Shown: one piece after another, positions 49,910 through 59,293 of the stretch
Numbering within the stretch: the first letter of the stretch is position 1
Layout of the letters: each line of letters begins with the position of its first letter
Assembly: GCF_900177745.1 (NCBI RefSeq)
Contig: NZ_FXAR01000005.1
Span: 124,001-188,000 of the forward strand
DNA length: 64,000 bases
Origin: Corynebacterium pollutisoli
Lineage (GTDB): Bacteria; Actinomycetota; Actinomycetes; Mycobacteriales; Mycobacteriaceae
Reading direction: 5' to 3'
Program-made: the position numbers and the translations under genes
The notes under the pieces: generated by a model
What the model was told of the DNA's origin: nothing
What the model saw: only the letters and a program-made list of their open reading frames with translations
The model's database searches: none

Positions 49910-50731
49910 TTACACCTTACTCGCCGTGACAAACCGCGCCCGACCGGTCAGGTCCCGCAGGACCGCGATGTCGCGGAAACCGCCGTGAGCGGCGACGACG
50001 TCCTGCACGGCCCGGGAGGTCGTGTCGTCGTGTTCGATGCCGACCTGCCCGCCCGGGCGGAGCAGGGCGTGGATGGTCGGCAGGAAGGCGTCGATGACGT
50101 CCATGCCGGTGGCGCCGGCGAACACCGCCTGCGGCGGGTCGGCGTAGACCTCCCGGTCGAGGTCGGGGGTCTCGGGGACGTACGGCGGGTTCGTCAGCAC
50201 GAGGTCGACGGTGCCGTGCCACTGACCCAGCAGGGTCGGATCGGTGACGTCCCCCTGGATCATCCGTGCCGTGCTGCCCTCCGCATTGCGGCGGGCGTAG
50301 CTCAGCGCCTCATCGTGTAACTCGACGCCCACCACCTCCGCTCCCGGAACCTCGTGGGCGACGTAGAGCGCCAGCGCCCCGGAGCCGGTGCACAGGTCGA
50401 CGACCCGGGGCGAGGGGACGTCGACAAGCTGGCGCACGCCCCAGTCCGCGAGGACCTCGGTCTCGGGGCGGGGGATGAACACGCCGGGGCCGACGGCCAG
50501 GTCGAGAGCCCCGAAGGGCGCGACCCCGAGGATGTGCTGGAGAGGTTCGCGCCGCTCGCGGCGGGCGACCATCTCCTCGAAGCCCGCGGGGATCTCGTCG
50601 CGGAACGCGACGTCGAGGGGCCCGCAGCCGAGCAGGTGCGCGGCGATGAGGCGGGCGTCGACAAGCGGGGACGGGACGCCGGCGCGGCGGAGGCGCTCCG
50701 CGGCGTCGGCAAGCGCGGCGCGGAGCGCCAT
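49910..50731 (-). CDS. prmC: Peptide chain release factor N5-glutamine methyltransferase
   Basis: Methylates the Gln of the GGQ motif of RF1 and RF2. The 273-residue protein has an N-terminal helical substrate domain. The Rossmann core carries [16 protein letters not shown] and the catalytic [10 protein letters not shown]. Its own substrate, RF1, is encoded one base upstream in the same transcript, a conserved pairing. Confidence 0.95.
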   Translation of the reverse strand: MALRAALADAAERLRRAGVPSPLVDARLIAAHLLGCGPLDVAFRDEIPAGFEEMVARRERREPLQHILGVAPFGALDLAVGPGVFIPRPETEVLADWGVRQLVDVPSPRVVDLCTGSGALALYVAHEVPGAEVVGVELHDEALSYARRNAEGSTARMIQGDVTDPTLLGQWHGTVDLVLTNPPYVPETPDLDREVYADPPQAVFAGATGMDVIDAFLPTIHALLRPGGQVGIEHDDTTSRAVQDVVAAHGGFRDIAVLRDLTGRARFVTASKV

Positions 50732-50732
50732 C

Positions 50733-51806
50733 CTATTCAGCCTCGAGACGCTCGGCGCGCTCGGCCGCCTTGAGGGCGGTGAACAGGTCGTCGAGGTTGC
50801 CGTCGAGGACGGAGTCGAGGTTGTTGGCCTTGAAACCGATGCGATGGTCGCTGATGCGGTTCTCCGGCCAGTTGTAGGTGCGGATGCGCTCGGAGCGGTC
50901 CATGGTGCGCACCTGGGCGGCACGCCCCTCGGCGGCCTCGGCGTCGGCCTTCTCGCGCTCCATCTGCTCGAGGCGGGCCTGCAGGACCTGCATGGCGCGC
51001 GCCTTGTTCTGGATCTGCGAGCGCTCCTTCTGACAGGTCACGATGAGACCGGTCGGCAGGTGCGTGATACGCACGGCGGAATCCGTCGTGTTGACGCCCT
51101 GGCCACCCTTACCGGAGGCGCGGTAGACGTCGACGCGGATGTCCTTGTCGTCGATGGTGATCTCGCCCGCGTCCTCGGTCTCCGGGAAGACCATGACACC
51201 GGCGGCGGAGGTCTGGATGCGGCCCTGCGACTCGGTCACGGGGATGCGCTGCACGCGGTGGACGCCACCCTCGAACTTGAACACACTCCACGCGCCGTCG
51301 CGGGAGGGCTTCTTCGCACGGATGGACAAGGTCATGTCCTTGACTCCGCCGAGGTCGGACTCGGACAGGCCGAGGACCTCCCAGGTGAAACCGTGCTTGT
51401 CGGCGTAGCGCTCGTACATGCGGGCCAGGTCGCCGGCGAACAGCGCGGCCTCCTCGCCACCGGCACCGGCCTTGATCTCGAGGATGACGTCGTCGCCGTC
51501 GTGCTCGTCACGGGGGGCGAGCAGATCGGCGAGCTCCTCCTCGAGCTCGACGGCCCGGGCCTCGAGGCGCTCGGCCTCGGCGGCGAACTCCTTGTCCTCG
51601 TGGGCCATCTCGCGGGCGTCCGCGAGGTCGGCGCGGGTGCTCACCAGCTCGGTGTTCACCTTGATGATCGGCTGCAGCTCCGCATAACGCTTCGACAGCT
51701 TGCGGAACAACGCCTGGTCACCGGCGGTCTCGGGGTCCGCCATCTGGGCCTCGATGCCCTGGTACTCGGAGACGACATCGTCGACCGCGGACACATGGGA
51801 ACTCAC
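50733..51806 (-). CDS. prfA: Peptide chain release factor 1
   Basis: Terminates translation at UAA and UAG. The 357-residue protein contains the codon-recognition PVT motif in [16 protein letters not shown] and the catalytic [16 protein letters not shown] loop. The GTG start overlaps the last base of the rho stop codon, so translation of the two is coupled. prmC follows immediately. Confidence 0.96.
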   Translation of the reverse strand: MSSHVSAVDDVVSEYQGIEAQMADPETAGDQALFRKLSKRYAELQPIIKVNTELVSTRADLADAREMAHEDKEFAAEAERLEARAVELEEELADLLAPRDEHDGDDVILEIKAGAGGEEAALFAGDLARMYERYADKHGFTWEVLGLSESDLGGVKDMTLSIRAKKPSRDGAWSVFKFEGGVHRVQRIPVTESQGRIQTSAAGVMVFPETEDAGEITIDDKDIRVDVYRASGKGGQGVNTTDSAVRITHLPTGLIVTCQKERSQIQNKARAMQVLQARLEQMEREKADAEAAEGRAAQVRTMDRSERIRTYNWPENRISDHRIGFKANNLDSVLDGNLDDLFTALKAAERAERLEAE

Positions 51807-53821
51807 TAGGAGTAGTCCTCCTCTTCCTTGTCGGCGGCCATCGGGGCGCTCGATGCGACCTGCATGAGGAACTCGCCGTTGCTCTTGGTCTTCTTCAGCT
51901 GCTTGATGAGCAGATCGATGGCCTGCTGCGGATCCAGTGCAGACAGGATACGACGCAGCTTGTGCATGATGCGGGCCTCCTCCGGGGCGAGCAGCAACTC
52001 GTCCTTACGGGTGCCCGACGGGTTGACGTCGACGGCCGGGAAGACGCGACGCTCGGAGATCTTGCGGTCCAGCTTGAGCTCCGCGTTACCGGTGCCCTTG
52101 AACTCCTCGAAGATGACGGTGTCACCGGCGGAACCGGTCTCCACCATCGCGGTGGCGATGATGGTCAGCGAACCACCGTTCTCGATGTTGCGGGCGGCAC
52201 CCAGGAAACGCTTCGGCGGGTACAGCGCGTTGGAGTCGACACCGCCGGAGAGGATGCGTCCCGACGCCGGCGAGGAGTTGTTGTAGGCGCGACCCAGGCG
52301 GGTGATGGAGTCGAGCAGGACGACGACGTCCTTGCCCTGCTCCACCAGGCGCTTCGCACGCTCGATGGCCAGCTCCGCGACGGCGGTGTGCTCTGACGGC
52401 GGACGGTCGAAGGTGGAGGCGATGACCTCACCGTTGACCGACCGCTGCATGTCGGTGACCTCCTCCGGGCGCTCGTCCACGAGGACGACCATGAGGTGGC
52501 ACTCCGGGTTGTTGGTGGAGATCGCGTTGGCGATGTTCTGCAGGATCGTCGTCTTACCGGCCTTCGGCGGGGACACGATGAGGGCACGCTGGCCCTTGCC
52601 GATCGGCATGATGAGGTCGATGACGCGGGTGGTCAGCACCTTCGCCTCGGTCTCCAGGCGCAGACGCTGGTTCGGGTACAGCGGGGTGAGCTTGGAGAAC
52701 TCCGGACGGCTGCGGGCGTCCTCGACGCTGAGTCCGTTGACCGTGTCGACGCTGACCAGCTGGTTCGCCTTCTGGCGGTTGCGGCCCTGGCCGTGGGTCT
52801 GGGCGTTGCCTATCTTCACCTTGCCGGTGACGGCGTCGCCGGCGCGCAGGCCGGAACGACGGATGAGCTGGTTCTGCACGAACACGTCCGCCGGGCCGGC
52901 GTGGTAGCCGGTGGTGCGGACGAACGCGACGTTGTTGTCGACGATGTCGAGAATGCCGGCCACATCCTGCAGATCAGCGGAATCGTGCTGCTGCTCCTGC
53001 TGCTGACCGCCGTCGTGCTGGTCGCCCCCACGACCCCGACGGTTACGGCGGCTGCGACGACCACGACGGCCCTCACCGTCGTTGTTGTCCCGGTTGTCGC
53101 GGTTGTCACGGTTGTCACCGCGCTGGTTACGGTTGCCGCCGCGCTGGTTCTGATCCTGCTTCTGGTTCTGCTGGCCGCGCTGCTGATCCCGGTTGTCGCC
53201 GAAATCCTGCTGCTCGGAGGACTGCTCCTGCTGGTCCTGCTTGTCCTGGCCGGAGTCCGGCTGGCCCTGCTCCTGCTCACGCTGGTTGTGGCGGGCGCGG
53301 TTACGGCGGGCACGGCGGGCGGCGGAGCGGGACTCGTAGCGCGGCTCCTCGGAGCCGTCCTGCTGGTCCGACTTGTCCTGCGGCTCCTGCTTATCGGCGT
53401 TCGCTGCGGCCTCGGTGGCCTCGGTGGCCTCGGTGGGCGCGGTGGGCGCGGCGGGCTCGGCGGTCTCGGCGGGCTTGTCAGCCTGCTCGGGCTTGCCTTC
53501 CGGTGCCTCGTCGGTCGCCTGGGTGCGGCGGGTGGCGCGGCGTCGCTGCGGGCGCTCGTCCTGCTGCTCGTCCTTCTTCTCCTCGCGGGCGGGCTCGGCG
53601 GGAGCTTCCGCCTGCGCCGGCGCCTCGGCCACAACCTCAGCCGGAGCCTCGGCACGGGCGCGGGCGGGCACGGTGCCGGTCTGGATGGCGGTGATCAGGT
53701 CGCCCTTGCGCAGGCCGGAGACCCCCTTGAGGCCCTTCTCCGCGGCGATCTTGCGCAGCTCGGTGAGCTTCAGCGACGCGAGGTCGGAAGATGCTACGTG
53801 GGCGGTGTCCGTATCGGTCAC
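51806..53821 (-). CDS. rho: Transcription termination factor Rho with long disordered insert
   Basis: Hexameric RNA helicase that ends transcription at C-rich sites. The 671-residue protein starts with a Rho-N SAP-like domain ([17 protein letters not shown]). From about residue 55 to 285 there is a low-complexity stretch: Ala/Pro/Glu first, then Gln/Asp/Asn/Arg-rich repeats such as [13 protein letters not shown]. The cold-shock RNA-binding domain and ATPase follow, with Walker [23 protein letters not shown] and [16 protein letters not shown]. coli Rho is 419 residues, so the extra length is almost all insert, as in other actinobacteria. Confidence 0.96.
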   Translation of the reverse strand: MTDTDTAHVASSDLASLKLTELRKIAAEKGLKGVSGLRKGDLITAIQTGTVPARARAEAPAEVVAEAPAQAEAPAEPAREEKKDEQQDERPQRRRATRRTQATDEAPEGKPEQADKPAETAEPAAPTAPTEATEATEAAANADKQEPQDKSDQQDGSEEPRYESRSAARRARRNRARHNQREQEQGQPDSGQDKQDQQEQSSEQQDFGDNRDQQRGQQNQKQDQNQRGGNRNQRGDNRDNRDNRDNNDGEGRRGRRSRRNRRGRGGDQHDGGQQQEQQHDSADLQDVAGILDIVDNNVAFVRTTGYHAGPADVFVQNQLIRRSGLRAGDAVTGKVKIGNAQTHGQGRNRQKANQLVSVDTVNGLSVEDARSRPEFSKLTPLYPNQRLRLETEAKVLTTRVIDLIMPIGKGQRALIVSPPKAGKTTILQNIANAISTNNPECHLMVVLVDERPEEVTDMQRSVNGEVIASTFDRPPSEHTAVAELAIERAKRLVEQGKDVVVLLDSITRLGRAYNNSSPASGRILSGGVDSNALYPPKRFLGAARNIENGGSLTIIATAMVETGSAGDTVIFEEFKGTGNAELKLDRKISERRVFPAVDVNPSGTRKDELLLAPEEARIMHKLRRILSALDPQQAIDLLIKQLKKTKSNGEFLMQVASSAPMAADKEEEDYS

Positions 53822-54182
53822 GGATGTCCTTTCGTTGCTTCACCAGTCTCGTATGCGTCTTGAGTGGATGCGTCTGGCATCGGACTGGAAGCCTTCTGTG
53901 GAGTTGAGCGACTCGACATCCCCCGCACCGGGCCGTGGGAGACCGGGTGGATACGTCAGGAATGGAGCCGTACTACATGGTTGATCAGACCGTGGCCGGA
54001 CCGTGTTGACCGCATTCCCCCGGGCGACAGCGCGGGGCGCCAGCCGGCAGTGGGGAAGGGTGGACGCGTGGTCCGGACGAACCAGGGCCTGCGTGAGCAT
54101 TATCAGACCCCCGTCGATCTCCGGACAGTGTAGCGCATGCCGGTCCCACAGTCCTAGTGACCCGCCGGGCTAGAGTGAGTGC
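53822..54182 (-). promoter_or_regulatory. Long rho leader and divergent promoter region
   Basis: About 360 bases without a supported gene. On the minus strand a GATAAT box near 54099-54104 and a TACACT box near 54128-54133 are candidate rho promoters. They imply a leader of 250 bases or more, in keeping with Rho autoregulation by leader termination in other bacteria. On the plus strand TAGAGT at 54171-54176 is the -10 of the ligase gene, seven bases before its ATG. Confidence 0.5.
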
Positions 54183-55922
54183 ATGCTCTCCACCATGCAG
54201 AATGTGCCGCTGTCGATTTCGCGGATCCTGGAGTACGGCGCGACGGCCCACGCGTCGACGAAGGTGACCACGTGGCGCACCGATCATGCCGAGGAGACGA
54301 CGTTCGAGGAGGTCCGCGCCCGGGCGGCGGCCTTCGCCAACGCGCTGCGCGACGACCTGGGAATCACCGGTGACCAGCGGGTGGGCTCGTTCATGCACAA
54401 CTGCGCGGAGCATCTCGAGGTGCAGTTCGGTGTGTCGAGCATGGGGGCGGTGTTCGCGCCGCTCAACAAGCAGCTGATGACGGATCAGGTGCGGCACATC
54501 ATCAACCACGCGCAGATCGAGATCATCGTGTGTGATCCGCGTCTCGCCGCCGCGCTGGGCAAGGCCCTCGACGGCTGCCGCACGGTCCGCGCCATCGTCT
54601 TCACGGGTCTGCAGCCGGTGGAGCCGCTGGCGGAGCACATCCCGGACCATCTCGCCGTCCACTCCTACGAGGCACTGCTCGACGGCCGGTCCACGGTCTT
54701 CGACTGGCCGGTCCTCGACGAGGACACCACCGCCGCGATCTGCTACTCGACGGGCACCTCGGGTGCCCCGAAGGGCGTGGCCTACTCGCACCGTTCCGTC
54801 TACCTGCAGGCTATGTCGCTGCGGGCCACGGACTCCCTGTCGGTCTCCCACGGCGAGTCCTTCCTGTGCTGTGTGCCGATCTACCACGTCCTGTCATGGG
54901 GCGTGCCCTACGCGGCGTTCATGTCCGGCACCCCCCTGGTGTTCCCGGACTCGGACGTCTCCGCCCCGACGCTGGCCCGCCTCATCGCCGCGGTGCACCC
55001 GCGCGTGGCGCACGGCGTGCCGACGGTGTGGATCCAGCTCATGGTCCACTACCTGCACAATCCCCCGGAGCGTATGTCGCTCACCGAGCTCTACGTCGGC
55101 GGTTCCCCGGCCCCGCCGATCCTCATCCAGCTGTGGGAGGAACGCTACGGCGTCGACGTCGTCCACGTGTGGGGCATGACGGAGACGTCCTCGGTGGGCA
55201 CGGTCGCGCGGCCGCCGTCGGGTTCCTCCGGCGAGGCCCGCTGGGCGTACCGCGTCAGTCAGGGTCGTTTCTCCAACCTGCTGGAGTACCGGGTGGTCAA
55301 CGACGGCCAGGTCGTCTCCTCCACCGACCGCAACCAGGGTGAGATCCAGGTGCGCGGCAACATCGTCACCGGCGAGTACTACCACTCGCCCACCGAGGAC
55401 GGCGACGGCTCCGCCAGCCAGTTCCGCGGCCGCGAGGTCGACGACGCGGAGGAGCTGTTCACCGCGGACGGCTGGCTGCGCACCGGCGACGTCGGCTCCG
55501 TCACCGCCGACGGCTTCCTCACCGTCTCCGACCGCGCGCGCGACGTCATCCGTTCGGGCGGCGAGTGGATCTACTCCGCCATGCTGGAGAGCCTCATCAT
55601 GAACGCCCCCGAGGTCGTCGAGTGTGCCGTCATCGGCTACCCGGACGAGAAGTGGGGCGAGCGTCCGCTGGCGGTCACCGTCCTCCACGAGGACATCGCC
55701 CAGACGAAGCAGACCGCCGAGGAGCTGCGCGACCAGCTGCGCTCCTCGCTGCCGGGCTGGATGCTGCCGGAGTACTGGACCTTCGTACGGGACATCGACA
55801 AGACCTCCGTCGGCAAGTTCGACAAGAAGGACCTGCGCAAGCACCTCGCGGACGGGGACTTCGAGATCGTCAAGCTCAAGGGTCCGGGCGAGAAGGACGT
55901 GCCCACCGCGGACGAACGGTAG
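54183..55922 (+). CDS. Long-chain acyl-CoA ligase (AMP-binding, FadD-like)
   Basis: A 579-residue ANL-superfamily enzyme that activates a fatty acid with ATP and transfers it to CoA. The P-loop is CYSTGTSGAPKGV, the A5 motif VHVWGMTETSSVG, the A7 motif DGWLRTGDVGSV, and the C-terminal Lys lies in KTSVGKFDKKDLRKHL. The size and motif set resemble medium/long-chain ligases such as AlkK; the chain length is not evident. The gene is divergent from rho with a leaderless-looking promoter, and moaA follows after 58 bases. Confidence 0.9.
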   Translation: MLSTMQNVPLSISRILEYGATAHASTKVTTWRTDHAEETTFEEVRARAAAFANALRDDLGITGDQRVGSFMHNCAEHLEVQFGVSSMGAVFAPLNKQLMTDQVRHIINHAQIEIIVCDPRLAAALGKALDGCRTVRAIVFTGLQPVEPLAEHIPDHLAVHSYEALLDGRSTVFDWPVLDEDTTAAICYSTGTSGAPKGVAYSHRSVYLQAMSLRATDSLSVSHGESFLCCVPIYHVLSWGVPYAAFMSGTPLVFPDSDVSAPTLARLIAAVHPRVAHGVPTVWIQLMVHYLHNPPERMSLTELYVGGSPAPPILIQLWEERYGVDVVHVWGMTETSSVGTVARPPSGSSGEARWAYRVSQGRFSNLLEYRVVNDGQVVSSTDRNQGEIQVRGNIVTGEYYHSPTEDGDGSASQFRGREVDDAEELFTADGWLRTGDVGSVTADGFLTVSDRARDVIRSGGEWIYSAMLESLIMNAPEVVECAVIGYPDEKWGERPLAVTVLHEDIAQTKQTAEELRDQLRSSLPGWMLPEYWTFVRDIDKTSVGKFDKKDLRKHLADGDFEIVKLKGPGEKDVPTADER

Positions 55923-55980
55923 ATTTTCCACGGCCTTTCCGTTGCTAATACGGGTGGCCGATCACTACCATGGACACGTA

Positions 55981-57048
55981 ATGGCCGAGAGACTGATTCT
56001 GCAGACCCCGCCGCGGCACGACACCCCCGCGGGGCGGCCACTCACGCTCACCGACCGCCACGGTCGCACGGCCCGCGATCTGCGCGTCAGCCTCACCGAC
56101 CGCTGCAACCTTCGCTGCACCTACTGCATGCCCGCCGAGGGCCTCGACTGGATGCCCACGCAGGACACGCTCAGCGACGCCGAGGTCATCCGCCTCATCA
56201 CCATCGCCGTCCGCGACCTGGGCATCCGCCAGGTCCGCTTCACCGGCGGCGAACCACTGCTGCGCCGCTCCCTGGCCGACATCATCGCCGCCACCACGCA
56301 GCTGCGTACCGACGAGGGCCGCGTCCCGGCCACCGCCTTGACCACCAACGGGCTGGGCCTGGACAAGCGTCTCCCGGAGCTGGTCGACGCCGGCCTCGCC
56401 CGCGTCAACATCTCCCTCGACTCCCTCGACCGGGAGCGCTACGCCCGCCTCACCCGCCGTGACCGGCTGCCGGATGTCCTGCGCGCCATCGACGCGGTGC
56501 TCGCCGCCGGGCTGCATCCCCTCAAGCTCAACACCGTCGTCATGCCGGGGGTCAACGAGGACGACATCCTCCCTCTGGCCCACTTCGCGCTGGACTCCGG
56601 AGCCCAGCTGCGCTTCATCGAGCAGATGCCGCTCGGCCCCCGCGAGGAGTGGAAGCGCGGCGACATGGTCACCGCCGACGACATCCTCGCCCGGCTGCGC
56701 ACCGACTTCGAGCTCACCCCGGTTGAGGAACCGCGCGGCGCGGCACCGGCCGCACTGTGGACGGCACGGGGCGTCGACAAGCAGGGCACCATCGGCGTCA
56801 TCGCCTCGGTGACCCGGCCCTTCTGCGGTGACTGCGACCGCACGCGCCTGACCACCGACGGCGCGATGCGCACGTGCCTGTTCTCGCGGACCGAGACCTC
56901 GCTGCGCGACCTCATGCGCGCCGGCGCCGACGACGCCGCCCTCGCCGCCGCCTGGGCCGGGGCCATGCGGGAGAAGAAGCCCGGCCACGGCATCGACGAC
57001 CCGGGGTTCCTCCAGCCCGACCGCACCATGTCGGCCATCGGCGGCTGA
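55981..57048 (+). CDS. moaA: GTP 3',8-cyclase
   Basis: First enzyme of molybdenum-cofactor synthesis, a radical-SAM protein. The 355-residue sequence has the N-terminal cluster site DRCNLRCTYC, the SAM region RFTGGEPLLRR, and the C-terminal second 4Fe4S site CGDCDRTRLTTDGAMRTC. The conserved C-terminal GG is present as MSAIGG. TACCAT ends nine bases before the ATG and no ribosome-binding site is seen, so the mRNA is probably leaderless. It heads moaA-moeA-moaC-mobA. Confidence 0.96.
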   Translation: MAERLILQTPPRHDTPAGRPLTLTDRHGRTARDLRVSLTDRCNLRCTYCMPAEGLDWMPTQDTLSDAEVIRLITIAVRDLGIRQVRFTGGEPLLRRSLADIIAATTQLRTDEGRVPATALTTNGLGLDKRLPELVDAGLARVNISLDSLDRERYARLTRRDRLPDVLRAIDAVLAAGLHPLKLNTVVMPGVNEDDILPLAHFALDSGAQLRFIEQMPLGPREEWKRGDMVTADDILARLRTDFELTPVEEPRGAAPAALWTARGVDKQGTIGVIASVTRPFCGDCDRTRLTTDGAMRTCLFSRTETSLRDLMRAGADDAALAAAWAGAMREKKPGHGIDDPGFLQPDRTMSAIGG

Positions 57049-57049
57049 C

Positions 57050-58270
57050 GTGCGCACCATCCCCGAGCATCTCGCCGCGGTCCTCGCGACGGCCACTCCC
57101 CTGCCCCCGGTGCGTGTCGACGTCCGCGCCGCCCACGGCCTCACCCTCGCCGCGGACAGCCCGGCGCGCCTGCCGGTGCCGCCGTTCACCAACTCCGCGA
57201 TGGACGGTTTCCTCGTGCACTCCGCCGACCTGGAGGGTGGTGCGCCGTGGACGCTGCCGGTCGTCGCCGACGTCCCCGCCGGGGCCGCCCCCGTCCCTCT
57301 CGAGCGCGGGTCAGCGCTGCGGGTCATGACAGGCGCGCCTGTCGCAGGCGACCCGGAGCTGCTGCGAGTCATCCCCGTGGAGGACACCGACATCGCACCG
57401 GGCCCGGGCGCGCTGCCGGCGGAGGTGACCATCCGTGATCTCCGCCCCGCGCGGACCCACATCCGCCGGGCCGGGGAGAACATCGCCGTCGGCGAGCCCG
57501 CACTGGCGGCCGGGACGGTGCTCGACGCCGGGGGCGTCGCGGCGGCCGTCTCGTGCAGGATCACGGAGGTGGAGGCCCATCCGCGGCCCCGGGTGGCGGT
57601 GATCTCCTCCGGCGACGAACTGCTCGAGCCCGGTGTCACGCCTGGCCCGGGGCAGCTGCCGGACTCCAACCGGGTGATGCTCGCCGCGCTCCTCGCTGAG
57701 CACGGCATCACACAGGTCACCGACGTCCACTGCGGCGACGGCCCGGGCGGGTTCCGGGAGCTTATCGACGCCCTCTCCGCGGACCACGACCTCGTGCTCA
57801 CCACCGGCGGGGTCTCCGTCGGCGCCTTCGACGTCGTCCGCGAGGTGACCGAGCCCGCCGGCGTGTGGTTCGGCACCGTCGCCCAGCGCCCCGGCCAGCA
57901 CCAGGGCGCGGGCACGTGGAACGGGGTGCCGCTCGTGTGTCTGCCGGGTAACCCCGTCGCCGCGTTCGTCTCCTTCCTCCTCTATGTCCCGCCGCTGCTG
58001 CAGACGCTGGCCGGGCGTACCCCGCAGCGCCCGCAGGTCACCGCGCTGCTCACCGGCGACGGCCTGCCCGCGCGTCCCGACCGGACCGTGCTCGCCCCGG
58101 TGCGCGTGACATACACCGAGGTCGGGGTCATGGCCACCCCCTTCGACCGACGTGTGGGGTCGCATCTGGTGGCCTCCCTCGCCGACACCCACGGCCTGGC
58201 CGTCGTCCCGCCGGGCGGCGAGCGGCTGGTGGCCGGCGACCCCGTCCGCGTCCTGCTCCGGCTAGGTTAG
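57050..58270 (+). CDS. moeA: Molybdopterin molybdenumtransferase
   Basis: Inserts molybdate into adenylylated molybdopterin. The 406-residue protein has PVPPFTNSAMDGF at the N terminus, LRVMTGAPVAGD, the VISSGDEL motif and LTTGGVSVGAFD. The LCLPGNPVAAFVSF segment and C-terminal domain IV follow. The GTG start is one base after the moaA stop. It is cotranscribed with moaC and mobA. Confidence 0.94.
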   Translation: MRTIPEHLAAVLATATPLPPVRVDVRAAHGLTLAADSPARLPVPPFTNSAMDGFLVHSADLEGGAPWTLPVVADVPAGAAPVPLERGSALRVMTGAPVAGDPELLRVIPVEDTDIAPGPGALPAEVTIRDLRPARTHIRRAGENIAVGEPALAAGTVLDAGGVAAAVSCRITEVEAHPRPRVAVISSGDELLEPGVTPGPGQLPDSNRVMLAALLAEHGITQVTDVHCGDGPGGFRELIDALSADHDLVLTTGGVSVGAFDVVREVTEPAGVWFGTVAQRPGQHQGAGTWNGVPLVCLPGNPVAAFVSFLLYVPPLLQTLAGRTPQRPQVTALLTGDGLPARPDRTVLAPVRVTYTEVGVMATPFDRRVGSHLVASLADTHGLAVVPPGGERLVAGDPVRVLLRLG

Positions 58271-58276
58271 GAAGAC

Positions 58277-58741
58277 ATGAAGTTCACCCATCTCGACGAC
58301 GCCGGTGCGGCGTACATGGTCGATGTCACCGAGAAGAATCCCACCGTGCGCACGGCCACCGCGCAGGGTGAGGTCGCCTGCTCCCCCGAGGTGCTCGCCG
58401 CCCTGCGCGACGGCACCGTGCCGAAGGGTGATGTGCTGGCGGTCGCCCGCATCGCCGGCATCTCCGCGGCGAAGAAGGTCCCGGACCTGCTGCCGCTCGC
58501 CCACACCATTGGCGTCCACGGCTGCGCGGTGGAGCTGGACATCCGCGAGGACCACGTCTTCATCGAGGCCACCGTGCGCACCGCCGACCGCACCGGCGTG
58601 GAGATGGAGGCCCTCACCGCCGTCACCGTCGCCGCGCTGTCGGTCGTCGACATGGTCAAGGGCGTGGACCGCTCCGCCGTCATCCGCTCGTGCATGATCA
58701 CCGCCAAGTCGGGGGGTCGCTCCGGGGACTGGTCGCGCTGA
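58277..58741 (+). CDS. moaC: Cyclic pyranopterin monophosphate synthase
   Basis: Second enzyme of the pathway, acting on the MoaA product to give cyclic pyranopterin monophosphate. The 154-residue protein has MVDVTEKNPTVRTATAQGEV, KKVPDLLPLAHTIGV, TGVEMEALTAVTVAALSVVDM and the catalytic VKGVDRSAVI with the conserved Lys and Asp. It lies six bases after moeA and overlaps mobA. Confidence 0.95.
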   Translation: MKFTHLDDAGAAYMVDVTEKNPTVRTATAQGEVACSPEVLAALRDGTVPKGDVLAVARIAGISAAKKVPDLLPLAHTIGVHGCAVELDIREDHVFIEATVRTADRTGVEMEALTAVTVAALSVVDMVKGVDRSAVIRSCMITAKSGGRSGDWSR

Positions 58742-59292
58742 TCGAGACGATCCTCCTCGCCGGGGGCCGCGGGGAGCGCATGGGCGGGGTGGACAAGGCG
58801 AGCGTGCGGCTGAACGGCCGCCGCCTCATCGACCACCTTCTCCCCGCCCTGCCCGGGCCGGTCATCGTGGTCAGCCCCCATGACCTGCCGCTTCCCGACG
58901 CCGCGCGCCGCGTCACCGAGGACCCGCCCTACGGCGGTCCCGTCGCCGGCATCGCCGCCGCCGCGCCGCTCATCCGCTCGGACCTGGTGGCGGTCCTCTC
59001 GGTCGACGCGCCCGACTCCCCCGCCCTCCTGCCCGCACTTGTCGACGCCCTCACCGCCGCCCCCGACGCCGGCGTCGCCGTCACCCGCTCCGCCGACGGC
59101 TGGGTGCAGCCGTTGTGCGCGGTGTGGCGTCGGGACGCTCTCCTCGCGGCGTTGGCCACGCTGGAGTCGACCCGCGACATCGCCGCGAAACGGCTCCTGG
59201 CCGCCGCGACGGTCGTGGAGGTGCCCGGCGCGGGCCTGGACACCGACTACGACACCCTCGCCGAGCTCGCTCAGCGCGGCGAGGTCGGCTGA
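58690..59292 (+). CDS. mobA: Molybdenum cofactor guanylyltransferase
   Basis: Attaches GMP to molybdopterin to form the guanine dinucleotide cofactor. The nucleotidyltransferase motif LAGGRGERMGGVDKA is close to the N terminus, followed by EDPPYGGPVAGI and VLSVDAPDSPAL, where the metal-binding Asp sits. The start is uncertain: the ATG used here lies inside moaC and gives a 17-residue leader, while the natural N terminus is probably around 58738, where only CTG or similar codons are available. It converges on the copper oxidase gene with one base between stops. Confidence 0.85.
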   Translation: MHDHRQVGGSLRGLVALIETILLAGGRGERMGGVDKASVRLNGRRLIDHLLPALPGPVIVVSPHDLPLPDAARRVTEDPPYGGPVAGIAAAAPLIRSDLVAVLSVDAPDSPALLPALVDALTAAPDAGVAVTRSADGWVQPLCAVWRRDALLAALATLESTRDIAAKRLLAAATVVEVPGAGLDTDYDTLAELAQRGEVG

Positions 59293-59293
59293 C

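Noticed and set aside
52496-53863. A 455-codon open frame on the plus strand opposite rho
   Set aside because: It is the antisense shadow of rho in GC-rich DNA; its Leu/Val/Gly-rich sequence mirrors the low-complexity insert, and rho is unmistakable on the other strand.
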